Positions 1 to 11,254 of a stretch of 64,000 nucleotides of DNA are shown here, piece after piece. Made by a program: the position numbers and the translations under genes. The notes under the pieces are model-generated. The model did no database searches. It was given only the letters and a program-made list of their open reading frames with translations, and had not been told where the DNA came from. Numbering within the stretch: the stretch's first letter is position 1; every line of letters starts with the position of its first letter. Source of the DNA: Anagrus nilaparvatae (Eukaryota > Arthropoda > Insecta > Hymenoptera > Mymaridae); contig JAKSXM010000007.1 of NCBI GenBank assembly GCA_022575985.1, forward strand, positions 18,850,501 to 18,914,500, given 5' to 3'.

Positions 1-30
1 TAATTGTTCTATAAAAAAATAAAATTGCTA

Positions 31-296
31 ACATGGAACATGTTCAATCGAAGGGGTATTTGAAAAAGTTTGGCTCGGCAGGGGGGGGTCGAAAAGGATT
101 TACAATATTTTTGATTTAGGGACTTAGAATAATTTGAAACGGAAGTCAGGGCCTGATCAGGACAAGATCTTAAAATACTTTAAGTTTATGGACTTATGAT
201 AATTTATATTTCGGTTTTTGGATTTATTACTGTTATGAGTGAACATGTTCCATGCTCGTTGGTTGTGTAGTTACACAAACCGGTTATAAATTTTTT
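31..296 (+). repeat. Dispersed repeat family A, copy 1
   Basis: Copy of an interspersed family seen at least eight times in the window. It starts near a G-rich stretch, contains repeated phrases of the type 'GGACTTAGAATAATTT', and ends in a terminus containing TTACACAAACCGGTTATAA. No ORF is visible. Other copies are near 3236, 6895, 27370, 36271, 49530, 52296 and 60976. The class is unknown; there is no clear TIR or poly(A). Confidence 0.75.
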
Positions 297-387
297 TGTC
301 ATTCAGAATCTTATATTTTTTTGAGAAATTAACTTATAAATTATAATAAACGAATCAGATATTTAGATAACAAAATAATTTAATTAC

Positions 388-517
388 CATTGCAGCCATA
401 CTCTGAAATACAACTAATACTATTTTCAGTGGTGTCTTTACTTTAAAACATTTATGCGAAAAAGCTCTATGTGCTCCCAAAATAACGCCTGATTTGTCCC
501 AAATAAAAGAAATGCCG
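388..517 (-). pseudogene. Acyl-CoA desaturase copy 1, exon 2 (frameshifted)
   Basis: Minus-strand exon of a membrane fatty-acyl-CoA desaturase (Delta9/Delta11-type family, ER membrane, di-iron). It carries the first histidine box HRAFSH, followed by KCFKVKTPLKIVLVVFQSMA. The acceptor (TTTCAG) and donor (GTAATT) match in position those of the paralogous exon at 10486-10616. The exon is 130 nt against 131 nt in the paralogue: one base is missing just upstream of the histidine box (about 477-490), so the sequence before the box is out of frame with it. Later exons lie beyond the left edge of the window. A sequencing or assembly error is the alternative to true decay. Confidence 0.75.
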
Positions 518-762
518 CTGAAATAAATTATTTATATACAACTTATAAATAAAATATTTTAACAAATAAATTGTTTATCAAAAATAGATAAAAACTTTGT
601 GAAATACTGACTCCTAATATTAATACGAAATTATTAAAATTTAGTGCAGCAGAAAATTGATAAAAATATAATTAAAAATAATTTAAAATTTTATCAATTA
701 CTGAACTCTGGGATACGAATTTATTAAAATTTAGAGCAATAGGAAATTGAAAAAACAATTAC

Positions 763-961
763 CCCATAATGTTGTCAGTAATTTAGCTTTAAAAATAACT
801 GAATAAATTCCATAGATTGATAAAATATGCGTCAACAACAATAAACTTGCAAAAGTTGTAGATCTCCATTGAAATTTGTAATTCGGATCGGTTCCTATTT
901 TTCTTAAGTTGTTATCTTCAGCACTATCTTTGACAATCTGTACAGTTTTACTACCCATCAT
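763..961 (-). CDS. Acyl-CoA desaturase copy 1, exon 1 (N-terminus)
   Basis: First coding exon of the same minus-strand desaturase, with a start at 959-961 or the adjacent ATG at 956-958. It encodes a hydrophilic N-terminus (SAEDNNLRKIGTDPNYKF) followed by QWRSTTF and a hydrophobic first membrane segment, and ends at a GTAATT donor. It is closely similar to the exon at 12731-12928, and the junction phase (one base carried over) agrees with exon 2. This exon alone is intact, but the next one carries a one-base deletion, so the gene is probably not functional. About 245 bp of intron separates the two exons. Confidence 0.75.
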
Positions 962-1761
962 TTTTTTAAATCTTTAAATTACTTATTTTTAAATAAAATT
1001 TTTATTCGCTTAGAAATAGTTTTTAACTAAATAATAAAATAAAGTAAAAAAAATTTCTTATATACTAACGGATGACTTAAGAAGTCATACTATGCAGAAG
1101 GAAAATAATTTTGCACGATAGTTTTTTTTCCTTAATTATTAAAATTTATATAATTTGCAAAAATAAATGTTAAATTTTACGTTTTATTAATTTACATTAT
1201 ACTTTAAATAGGTAGACATAAAATTATAATTTAAAATACCAATTACATTTAATTTTTTTACATAATGTTTAAAAAAAAGTCATTGTTATTAGGTAAGCAT
1301 GAGAAAAAAAATTTAAATTGATTCATTGAACTTTATAAAATAGAAAAAGAATCTTTATAAAGTTACTTTTTATTGTTTCTAAAAGGAAAATTGCAAGTTT
1401 TATTCGTCTCATGTGAAAAAATAATATGAATTTTTAATTAATCACTAAAGTTTTTTAACGAAATTTTTACATCATTAGTATTTTATTTACTCACAAGTTC
1501 AAAAGTATTTCCGTTATAAGCAGGAAAATATTTAAAAGGAAAGTCAGAAATCATAAAAAATTATTTTTCAGTTATTGAATGTTCAGAAATTCAAAGGTTA
1601 GGAAAATGAAAAAAATTTATTTCTGAAAATTTAAATTGATTTTTTTTTGGACTCAATTGGAAAATCAAAGTTGTATGATTTTAAAATTGGCAAAATTAAA
1701 ACAAAAGACCATAAAGTAATTTTATTATAAAAAATAAAAATCTATAAAAGAAGATTCAAAA

Positions 1762-1918
1762 AATATAATGTTGAATCTAACGATCATATGAGAGCTGTAA
1801 CTATTATACCTACAACATGTCGTTCAGGCTGGTATAGCTCTGGAAATAACATGATAACGACATTTTGTAGGTATAATAGTTACAGCTCTCATATGATCGT
1901 TAGATTCAACATTATATT
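1762..1918. repeat. Near-perfect inverted repeat (hairpin)
   Basis: The arm at 1762-1824 is the reverse complement of 1856-1918, with one visible substitution inside; a loop of about 31 nt separates them. The arms include GATCATATGAGAGCTGTAAC and its complement. There is no coding content; the short plus-strand ORF across it is a by-product. It could be a small foldback transposon, a hairpin-RNA locus or an assembly artefact. A T-run follows at about 1958-1978. Confidence 0.9.
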
Positions 1919-2039
1919 ATTTATATACATAAATAAGAGCGTTAGCTTCAAAAAAGTTTTTTTTTTTTTTTTTTTTTAAGATTCAAAAAATCTAGAAAGA
2001 AATAATTCAGTGTCTACGAAAAACTTCATGATAGAACTT

Positions 2040-2760
2040 AAGTCAAATGGGACGATATTTTGATCGAAATAAGAGTTTAATAAGTAACGATGCAAAGAAT
2101 GCTGTACCTAATGTGGCAATAATAAAAGTGACTCAAACCCATTGCTGGAAATATGCTTTCAAAAGAATAAGAGCTTAAAAAGCCTGTATGGATATAACGA
2201 CGTGACAGAATCAATGTTAATGTGAACACAGCTTTAATGTTTTGCTTGTAAAGGATATGATGATGGTTTTAAAAAAGCAAGAGTAGAAGGAAAAGTAACT
2301 TTCGATTTTGTTGATCGCATTGAACTACTAGATTGGTTATTTAAAATATCGGCAAGAAGATAGAGATAATATGAAACTGGCATTAGTTTTTGCATGGAAA
2401 TTTAAGAAAAAGAAAACAATGCAATTTGTAATACATGAAATTAAAGGCTATTCTATACAAGTGACAGTAATGATCAAGAATATTCCAGAAAAATGATGAT
2501 ATTTTCTTGCCAAGTACTACAACTTTGAAGTAAATGAAAGCTATAAGCAACGTTGTAATAATTGTAAAACAATACCAGCAAAAGCCGTATGACTGGAGAA
2601 ATCAAGAAAAAAGAAATAAGTATAAAGAGAAAATAATATTTTGCCAGAGATTGTACTTCTAACTATAGACATATTAACGATAGAGTCCTGATCTAAAACG
2701 TTAGACATTTGATTCAAGATGCATTAAAACGGCTTTTTAATCCAGTTTTTAGGTAATATA
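2040..2760 (+). pseudogene. Unassigned decayed coding-like tract
   Basis: This stretch is less AT-rich than its surroundings and gives protein-like segments that switch frame and are broken by stops. Examples are ARVEGKVTFDFVDRIELL in one frame, then NMKLALVFAWKFKKKKTM and FEVNESYKQRCNNCKTIP in another. I cannot assign a family. It could be an old transposon ORF or a dead host gene; the strand is inferred from which frames look protein-like. Confidence 0.3.
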
Positions 2761-3235
2761 ACTACACAACAAGGATACTTTTATTTGGGTCTCCCTTGTT
2801 TTAAGCCATCATTGATTTGTACTGTATTTGTGCCTATTAGATTTCTTAACAGTAAAAAAAAATCGGTTTTGAAAACTTTAAATTTAAGGGTTGAGCGAGT
2901 GAAAATTAGAGTGTTACACTGATACACCCCTCTAATTTAATTTCTGGCATTAGATTTGGATTAAGCAGGCTCAAAGTACCTACTAGTTCCCTTCAAAGTT
3001 GCAAAATAGTTTATTTTAAGCTTTTTGGGTTAATTGGGGGGAGGGGTCGATTTTCACTCTATTTCAATTGCAGGATTTTTTTTCCTTTTTTTCTTAGATC
3101 TTCTTAAAAAAATTTGACTAAGTATCAAGTGAAAAAATTCATTTTCGTAGTACTTACAAGTTTGACCTTTCACAAGCCAAATCATACTATTTGGTTGAAT
3201 TAAGTTAATAATTTATTAACTACAAATAAATAATA

Positions 3236-3420
3236 ATAATCGAGAGGAGGGGTCGTATGGGTCATATTTAAGGAAGGAGGGGGTTAAATGCTCAAATGTG
3301 GGGCTGATTGTAGTGATTATAAAATATATGAATTTCGATTTAGGGACTTAAAATAATTTGGGGTAACAGACTTACAATTAGTCGGATTATGAAATTAGTA
3401 AATCAGCTTACTAAACCATG
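3236..3420 (+). repeat. Dispersed repeat family A, partial copy
   Basis: G-rich 'GGAGGGGTCGTATGGGTC' and 'GATTTAGGGACTTAAAATAA' phrases are shared with the copies at 31 and 49530. The ACCGGTTATAA terminus is missing, so the copy is truncated. Confidence 0.6.
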
Positions 3421-3450
3421 GACAGCGAAATTGCGTTACTTATCCAGTAT

Positions 3451-3816
3451 TTAATTGTAGTTTAATATATGTTTCATACATTTTGGTGGTAGCATATACT
3501 TTGAGATCAATCCTGTTATAAGCGTATACTTTGAGAATGGTTCGGTGTATACATTGAGATATGTTATTTTGAGAAGGTGAACTTGTACACTTTGAGAAGT
3601 AGGCGTATTTTTTAATCTGTGAGCATTACATGCATTCAAAATTTTTTCACAATTTATATCCGTATAAACAGCAGCGGAATATAAATTATTCGTACACGTA
3701 AATTTAATTGCATTATTTTTCAAAATGCTTTTCACACTAAACTTGTATTTATCTACAATGATACATTTTTTGTCGCGCCGAGTTTTCGTGGTTACATTTA
3801 TTGATTTATTGGACAA
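3451..3816 (-). pseudogene. Degenerate FLYWCH-type zinc finger-like ORF
   Basis: Open frame of 121 codons from an ATG. Residues about 20-70 follow the FLYWCH/MULE-associated zinc finger pattern: a KYKF start, then FTCTNNLYSAAVYTD, then ILNACNAHRLKN. The family normally has a second Cys where LYSAAVYTD has Tyr and an H-x-H where NAHRL keeps one His, so metal binding is probably lost. The C-terminal part is translated from imperfect repeats of 'TATACTTTGAGA' and is not domain-like. FLYWCH fingers occur in insect DNA-binding proteins and near MULE transposases. Family assignment is tentative and from memory. Confidence 0.35.
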
Positions 3817-4261
3817 AATTTATATAAAAGAAGTATACAAAAAACACAAAAAAATTTTAAATTTTAAATTAGATTCAAAATTCAGGAGTACAGTACATTT
3901 AACAATTGTTTAAATTTATACACTATAATTCATGATAATATAATTAAAAAATCGAAATAAATTTTTCCTTTTAAAATATCACAAATTAACTATAAAAACA
4001 ATAACAATGAAATATTATAAATATTATAACATTATTAAAACATAATAAATTATTACTATTATTGCAGATTTCATTAACCAGAATTTTACTGATTATACAG
4101 CGAAAAAAAAAATTTGGTTTCCTTTACCGGAATTTTGGTTGTGGCAGTCGGTTTTTTTTTAATGGTTTCAAATTATATAAAAATCTAAAGAATAGCGTAT
4201 AAAAAGAACTTTTTTTCCGATTCCCACTATGCTGCGGTGGTCCTAATTTAAATGAGTAAAA

Positions 4262-4562
4262 CTCATTTTTCTAAAATTTCTTTTTCTTGTCAGCGGTCAG
4301 AAAACACGTATTTCCCGGCCGCTGCGTGACTGTAAAAGACGCGTTTTCTCTGTCGAAGAAAAATCATATACGACTCGTCTATAAGAGACATTCTACAATT
4401 AAGCGATCGACGCTTGCGATTGAATGCTACGTTGTGCAGTGAGTTTTTTGATATGAGGAATTGACTTCTGCGCAACGTAACGTTCAATAGCAGGTGTCAA
4501 TCGCTCAATTATAGAAAGTCATGGATGGTAATTTACGTGCGATTTGAGCCATTCTTTACTTT
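4262..4562. repeat. Dispersed repeat family C (CpG-richer), copy 1
   Basis: This block is notably richer in CpG than its surroundings. It ends in TTTACGTGCGATTTGAGCCA followed by a TTCTTTACTTTTCTG stretch. The same phrases occur at 13172-13462 and 43265-43378. The ORF at 4290-4487 is repeat sequence, not a gene. Confidence 0.6.
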
Positions 4563-4584
4563 TCTGGACACGAGATCGTAATAT

Positions 4585-5960
4585 ACTACTATCGATCAAA
4601 AAAAGATGTGGACCTCTCGAATTTTTGAAATAGTTTCCAGGAAAATGGCCTTAGAATAATCGGGTAAAAAAAAATCTGTTGAAAAATTATCCTTCTGTCT
4701 CTGTAAAAAATTTTATGATTGTAACTTTATTTGGAGGGGAGGGACATCAAAAAAGTAAGAAAAAAATTTTTTTATTTTTTAGGTCGTTTTTAAACGTATA
4801 ATTAGTGCATTAAAAATTATTTTAAATTAACCAAATTTTAACTGTAGGTTCTTTAACCCTTTAACTTTAGAGGAGCGTTGGAATTTTCAAAAAATATTAA
4901 CTAATAAATTGTTTATAACAATTTAAGCTAAAATCGCCTTTGCTTATCGTAGAAACGTAATTGTTTTAAATGGTAGGTAATCATACGTGAATTACAGTAT
5001 TAGAATTTGGTCAACGTCAGAATGTTGGTTTGATAACAGTATCCAAAAAGCTAGTGAATTTTTATGAATAGAATGCTAATAAATAAACCCCATTGTTCAT
5101 TAATAACTTGAAGAATAAAAAAATTTATGATCTAAGTACCCGTAGATATACTTGAGTTTTTTTACGAATTAAGGTAAGCGTAACAGATATGAAACCTGCA
5201 ACATCATCAGGAAAAACCTAGGGAAAACTTCTTTTTAAACAAGATTTAAGTCAGATATGTGCTTTTCAGAGTTTTTTGTCTAATTGAGGTCTTAATTTAC
5301 ATTCAAAATGCGTTTGTCTTGATCGTAGTATGTATTCAATAATGCCTTCGCTTACCTTGTTTCTTTAAAAAATATAAAGATATTGGCAGGTGTTTAGGTC
5401 ATAAATTTTTTTATTCATCAGGTTATTAAAGAATAATGGGGTTTATTTATTAGCATTCTTTTCATAAAAATTCACTCGTTTTTTGAATACTGTTATCAAA
5501 CCAATAGTCTGACGTTGACCAAATTCTAAAATTGTAATCCAGGCATGATTACCTGTCATTTAAAAAAAGAATTACGTTTCTAAGATAAGCAGAAGCGATT
5601 TTAGCTTAAATTGTTATAAACAATTTATTTGTTAATATTTTTTGAAAATTCCAACGCTCCCCTAAAGTTAAAGGGTTAAAGAACCTGCAGTTAAAATTTG
5701 TTTAATTTAAAATAATTTTTAATGCATCAATTAAACGTTTAAAAACGGCATAAAAAATAAAAAAATTTTTTTCTTACTTTTTTGATGCATTTATTGCTGT
5801 CCCTCCCCTCCTAATAAAGTTACAATCATAAATTTTTTTACACAGATCGAAGGATAATTTTTCAACAGATTTTTTTTTACCCGAACATTCTGGGACCATT
5901 TTTCTGGAAAATATTTCAAAAATACGAGAGGTCCACATCATTTTTTGATCGATAGTATAT
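4585..5960. repeat. Long inverted repeat (arms about 600 bp)
   Basis: The left arm at about 4585-5178 matches the reverse complement of about 5345-5960 with scattered substitutions and small indels; roughly 165 bp of unrelated sequence forms the loop. Shared landmarks are ACTATCGATCAAAAAA at the outer ends, the GTGGACCTCTCG phrase, and TTAACCCTTTAACTTTAG inside. No credible ORF lies in the arms. A transcript could form a long double-stranded hairpin. Confidence 0.9.
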
Positions 5961-6060
5961 GTTTCGAAACGTTTTCAATCAATTCAAACAACAACAAAAA
6001 TCAGGCTGCCATAAACGCAATTCCGGTTGCGTTAACCGGAATTATTTTTCAGTGTATATT

Positions 6061-6153
6061 TGTAATTTTCTTTCTATTAACTTTCTATTAACTTTCTATT
6101 AACTTTCTACTAAGTAAATTTATCAAGTACTGGTGAATAGAAAGAAAATTACA
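6061..6153. repeat. 18-bp inverted repeat with 12-bp tandem repeats
   Basis: TGTAATTTTCTTTCTATT at 6061-6078 is exactly complementary to 6136-6153. Between and overlapping them, 'TTTCTATTAACT' is repeated about four times in tandem. It lies just outside the right end of the 4098-6054 element. Confidence 0.85.
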
Positions 6154-6894
6154 GATATATTATTATTTTTGATCACTTATACATTAATTTTTGCATGCTG
6201 CTAAAAAACTAATTTAAAGTGACTAAGAGCAATAATTGATACACTTTTTACTAATATGCTTAGATTTATAGGCAATAATTGTCCTTACAAACCTTTGTAC
6301 AAAGAATAACAGATATTAGTAAATAAATTTTTTCGATTTCATAATATTATATTTGTAAAGTTTCCAAGGAACTAATTAGTAGCTTTATATAATAAAAATC
6401 TTATGGAAGTGCAAAAACATGAGCAAACCAAATTTTTATCTGTATGGTTAAAAAAACGAGGATTTACTGCCAAGACTCCCTTGCATGCTTCCTATTATGA
6501 TTCCAAAATCTTTTTGCTTCATAAATTAAGATTTTATCAAGAGTACATCAAAAATCCGTTACATAAAAAATTTCTACATTTCAAAATTCATAATCACTAT
6601 TTTATATTTTTCAAAGATCCATCTCCATGCTTTTGAGCATGATTTTCAACCATTTTAGGAGATACAGTTTTAAGATCATATGCTAAGCCACAGTAAGCAA
6701 AAAATTCTACTAAGTATGTACTAATTCCTTTACCCCATCCAAATTCTGATACTTTGTAATCCCATGGAAAGCAGTGGTGATAATTGTGCCATCCATCTCC
6801 ACCAAATGTTGACCAATGAACTATTTTTGAATGAGTTGCTAATATTCTTCTGTAATAATTATTAATTTCAGCAATGTCATTGAATATAATTTTT

Positions 6895-7118
6895 TCTTAA
6901 CATTTAGTAACGGTGATAATAACAAATAATAAAAATAGCGAATTGCATTGTAATGTTACGTAACATTTGGGGATTTTAAAATAAATTAAAAATAAATAAA
7001 TAAATTAAAAAAAAAAACAAATAAAAAATAACAAATTACAAATTACATTTTTTTAAATTTATGCATTATACCTAGTTTCATGCATTTTGATTGTGTTTAC
7101 ACAAACCGGTTATAAGTA
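6895..7118 (+). repeat. Dispersed repeat family A, copy in desaturase intron 4
   Basis: Ends in TGTTTACACAAACCGGTTAT and shares TAATGTTACGTAACATT-like and AAGGTATAATGCA-type phrases with the opposite-strand copy at 27370. It lies about 46 bp upstream (in gene orientation) of the last desaturase exon. AT-rich slippage has expanded its middle. Confidence 0.7.
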
Positions 7119-8229
7119 AAAAAAAAAACGTTATTAGTAAGTCGATATTATATAATATATAGGTCAGTTAATGGTACATTTACCTTATATTATTTAAAAT
7201 ACCCTGCCAACTAGCTGGCACTGAGGTTCCTCAAACAATGGGCTGTAATCTTAATTTACAACAAATATTATTGATAAAAACCATGCAATTATACATACAT
7301 TTTTCGTTTTTAGTAGCTGGTAAAGTAGATTATTAAGATCATTTTGTTATTAAAGTGAAAATTCTAGCGTCCATGGATTGGTCACGCCGGCGTTAATGGA
7401 TTTTAAATCATTTTTATATAATTAAAAAGAGACAAATATGAAAAAAGCTAATTTTATTTTTTTTTATAAAATTTTATTTTATTAGAATATATAATTATCC
7501 CTTAATAATTAAAAGGCTGCGTCTATTTACCCAGAAATTCTGGATAGATAACCTTGAAACAGAAACTTTTTTTCAAAGATTTCACACATAATAATTAAAT
7601 TTTTTTAAAAATTACATTTAAATCTTATAAAATACTAAAAAAATAGTTAATTTTTCAAAAAAAAATTTAATATTCAGTGCAGAGTGCAGAAAAGCAAACA
7701 AAACAAACCTCAAGTTGAGGTTCAAAATATTTTTTTTTTGTAAATGCGTGGGTGCATTTTACGTAAAAAATTTCTGGGTAAATAGACTTTGCGTAATTAA
7801 AATATTGGGTAACATGATTTTTTTGTTTTGTCAAAGAAATGGTTGGTAACGATGCGAAAATTACAAATATTCGCTCAATTATTATAAAAAGATAGGAGTT
7901 TTTACCAGAATTTATAATAATTTCTTATAATTTATTTTCTCAGTGTACTTCTTGCATTTCAAGATTTTAACATTATTTATATTATTTCTATTAATCACAA
8001 AATAATAAATTATTTAATTCTATAAATTGTTTGATTCTTTAAAAAATGCCAATATAACTTTTAAATCTTAATTTTAAAATGCAAACATAACCATTTAATA
8101 TTTTTAGGCTGTTTATTATTGTTTATAATTTCATTAAGCTGCATACATAAATAAACACAGCAACGAACAAAATAATCCGAGGAAGTCAAAAAGAGGCAAG
8201 ATTTCCATCACTCTTTCTTGTGTGTTATA

Positions 8230-9720
8230 ATTTATATCAAAATAAAAAAAAAAAATTGTGATCGGATACAAAAAATTACTATAAACTAAATTTCTAAAAC
8301 TTGTACTCTCATTAAAATAAATTAGATATGTCCAAAACGAAAAATAAATTTGGTATTTTATGTATTTTTTTGTGACGAAGATTTTGGAGAAAAAAATTTT
8401 CAAAAAATTAATTATCAGATTCAAGATATCCAGTAAAAATCATAATTTCAAATATAAGTAATTTCATGGAAATGAATGAGGTATTACATCCAAATTAAAA
8501 AAAAAAAAGTATTTTGAGATTTTTTTAATAAACAAATTTTTGGAAAAAAAAGTTAGGTATTCATTCGATAATTGTTTTGAAATATCACTGGTTACAATAT
8601 TTTAAAATATTAGTACTTTCATAGAATTAAATGAGGTATTACACCAAAAAAAAAAAATAAATATTGCAATTTTTTTTATTTTTCTTTTTTTTTAATTTTG
8701 AGAATAAAAATTTTGAAAAAATTAAGTATCAATTCCAAAAAATTACTGTAAACGAGGTTCTTAAAACTAGTACTTCCATGGAAATAAATTAGGTACTACG
8801 TCCAAAAAGAAAAAAAAGTTTCGTATTTTTTGTATTTTTTTGTGAAAAAAATTTTCAAAAAATTAAGTATCAGATTGGAGATATCAAGTAAAAACCATAC
8901 TTTCAAGTATAAGTACTTTCATGGAAATAAATGAGGTATTACATCCAAAATAAAAAAAAAGGGGGGGTTTGAGATTTTTTAATAAAAAAATGTTTGGAAA
9001 AAAAATTAGGTCTTAATTCGATAATGGTTTTGAAATATCACTAGTTACAATATTTTCAGATATTAGTACTTTCATAGAATTAAATGAGGTATTACAACAA
9101 AAAAAAAAAAAATATTGCAGTTTTTTTTATTTTTCTTTTTTTTTAATTTTTACAAAAAAAATTTTGAAAAAATTAAGTATTTCATAAGTACTTTCATGGA
9201 AATAAAAGGTATGTATTCGTTCGATAATAAATTGTTTTGGAATATCACTGGTTACAATATTTTAAAATATTAGTACTTTCATAGAATTAAAAGAGGTATT
9301 ACACCAAAAAAATATTGCAATTTTTTTTATTTTTCTTTTTTTTTAATTTAAATAATAAAAATTTTGAAAAAATTAAGTATCAATTCCAAAAAATTACAAT
9401 AAACAAGGTTCTTAAAAGTAGTACTTCCATGAAAATAAATTAGGTACTAAGTCCAAAAAGAAAAAAAAAATTGGTATTTTTTGTATTTTTTTGTGAAAAA
9501 AATTTTAGAAAAAAAAATTTCAGAAAATTAAGTATCCGATTCGAGATATCATGTAAAAACCATACTTTCAAATATAAGTACTTTCATGGAAATAAATGAG
9601 GTATTACATCCAAATCAAAAAAAAAAAAAGTACCTCGAGCTTTTTTGGTGAAAAAATTTTTGAAAAAAAAATTAGGTCTTAATTCCATAATATTTGTGAA
9701 ATATCACCGATTACATACAT
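8230..9720. repeat. Satellite array with trimeric higher-order repeat
   Basis: Monomers of about 145-158 bp recur with landmarks near 8310, 8466, 8620, 8778, 8922, 9074, 9283, 9430 and 9586. Three monomer types alternate: 'CATGGAAATRAATGAGGTAT', 'CATAGAATTAAATGAGGTAT' and 'CATGGAAATAAATTAGGTAC'. The repeating trimer is about 455 bp, with a partial unit near 9197. The array lies inside intron 4 of the desaturase. The minus-strand ORF at 8134-8424 is satellite sequence. Confidence 0.85.
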
Positions 9721-9721
9721 A

Positions 9722-9724
<3 letters not shown>

Positions 9725-9757
<33 letters not shown>
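9725..9757. repeat. (AC)n microsatellite
   Basis: Uninterrupted AC dinucleotide run within desaturase intron 4, at the edge of the satellite array. Confidence 0.97.
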
Positions 9758-9761
<4 letters not shown>

Positions 9762-11254
9762 GACTTTTTTTAAAAACAGGTTTTTTAGCTTCCTGGGGTC
9801 CCAAAACGTGCTTATATGCCAAAAAATAGAAAATCAAATTTTGACCTAACACAATGGTTCCTCTTTGAGGAACCAAAAAAAAATTTAATAAGCTAAAAAG
9901 CTAAAAATAAGTAAAAGAATTTTTATTTTACTTATCGAATGGATGAGTTCCTAGTATATGGGCAAAAGAATTAATACTTGAAATGGTATGAAAATTCAAG
10001 GCAAGAACTAAACCATAGGCAACACCTAAAGAATCTATAAAATTTTCTCCCTAAAATATGATGGGCACCAGCAATGGAATTAATAATTCAAATATAATGA
10101 AAAACCAAATATAATACCTAAAACATAATTTAATTTTATATTTCATTAGAATGGTTGCAATATATGATAATTTTTAAAATTTCAATACCTTTTTTGAAAC
10201 ATTAGTATTTTATCTGATTCAATATCACTCATATCAATACCTTTGCCTTTTTCAATTACAAGTGGATGCTTTTTGTAGAGTACCCAATAAAAGTGAGCAA
10301 ACAAAAAGCCACGACTTGCATTATGAGGATCAGCATCAGTGTCGGCGTATTTATGATGTACTCTATGATCTAATACCCATTTGTAAATGTGGCTCTTGAA
10401 TAAAAAAAAATTTTTTTAAAGATGTTTTTTATTTTTTTGGGAAAAAATCTTGGAAAAAATAAGAAAAAATATTCTAATTATTTACCTGAGCAGTCATGCT
10501 TTGAAAGATAACTAATATAATTTTTAATGGAGTTGTTGCTTTAAAACATTTATGTGAAAATGCCCTATGTGCCCCTAAAACGATACCTTGATTTGATCCA
10601 AAAAACAGAAATGCAGCTGAAATATTAATTTATATTTATGTTAAGTTAATATATTTTAATTTTAATTCTCTATTCTGTTATAAGCTTCAAAAATTAGTAA
10701 CTGCCTTCATTGGTTTCTGGTAAGTTTGTTCTTATATGTTTACTGATTTAAGATTGCCTTTATTTTAGGGTCAAATGAAATATCAATTCATTAGTTCTAA
10801 AAACTGAATCTATTTTAGCTTTAGACTCACTTATTAAACACTAAATCATGAGTTAATATTTTTAAATTATTTCATGAAGTTTTTTGGGCTCTTGTTTGGA
10901 CCTTCAAATTGATTTAATCAATTTTTGGTTAGAAACGGCTACAAAAGCTATACCTATTTTATATATGGTCACTCTATGCCATATGAATTGCATATAATTG
11001 GATATTTAATCTTGACTTGGCAAAAATTATCTTACCCCTTTGTTAGTAATTTCTTAACATTTTTAGTTAGAAACTGATTTATCTCTTATTCTTGGCAAAA
11101 CGCGTTTCAGGAGAGGAATTTTTTTAAAATACCATAATTCGGCCCAAAATGTTTAAAAATCAATTGAAAGATCTGAATATATTACAATCCTGTATATATA
11201 GTCCAAAAATATTTACCCATTTATAAATTATTTATTAAATACAATTTCCTGGTA

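Larger units (their letters stand above)
4098..6054. mobile_element. TIR element flanked by TA, containing a long palindrome
   Basis: The left end reads TA then CAGCGAAAAAA and the right end reads TTTTTCAGTG then TA, with related subterminal sequence (CCGGAATT... and GGCAGYC) in inverted orientation. TA target sites and CACTG-type ends are those of Tc1/mariner-like non-autonomous elements. No transposase ORF is visible. The interior holds a CpG-richer block (4262-4562) and a large inverted repeat (4585-5960), so this may be a composite of nested insertions. Confidence 0.6.

Noticed and set aside
6403..6636. 77-codon plus-strand ORF
   Set aside because: Overlaps the desaturase last exon antisense at its 3' end and has no domain; a shadow frame.
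8134..8424. 96-codon minus-strand ORF
   Set aside because: Low-complexity translation that lies largely in satellite monomers.
9679..9876. ORF with a poly-(Cys-Val) stretch
   Set aside because: It is a translated AC microsatellite.
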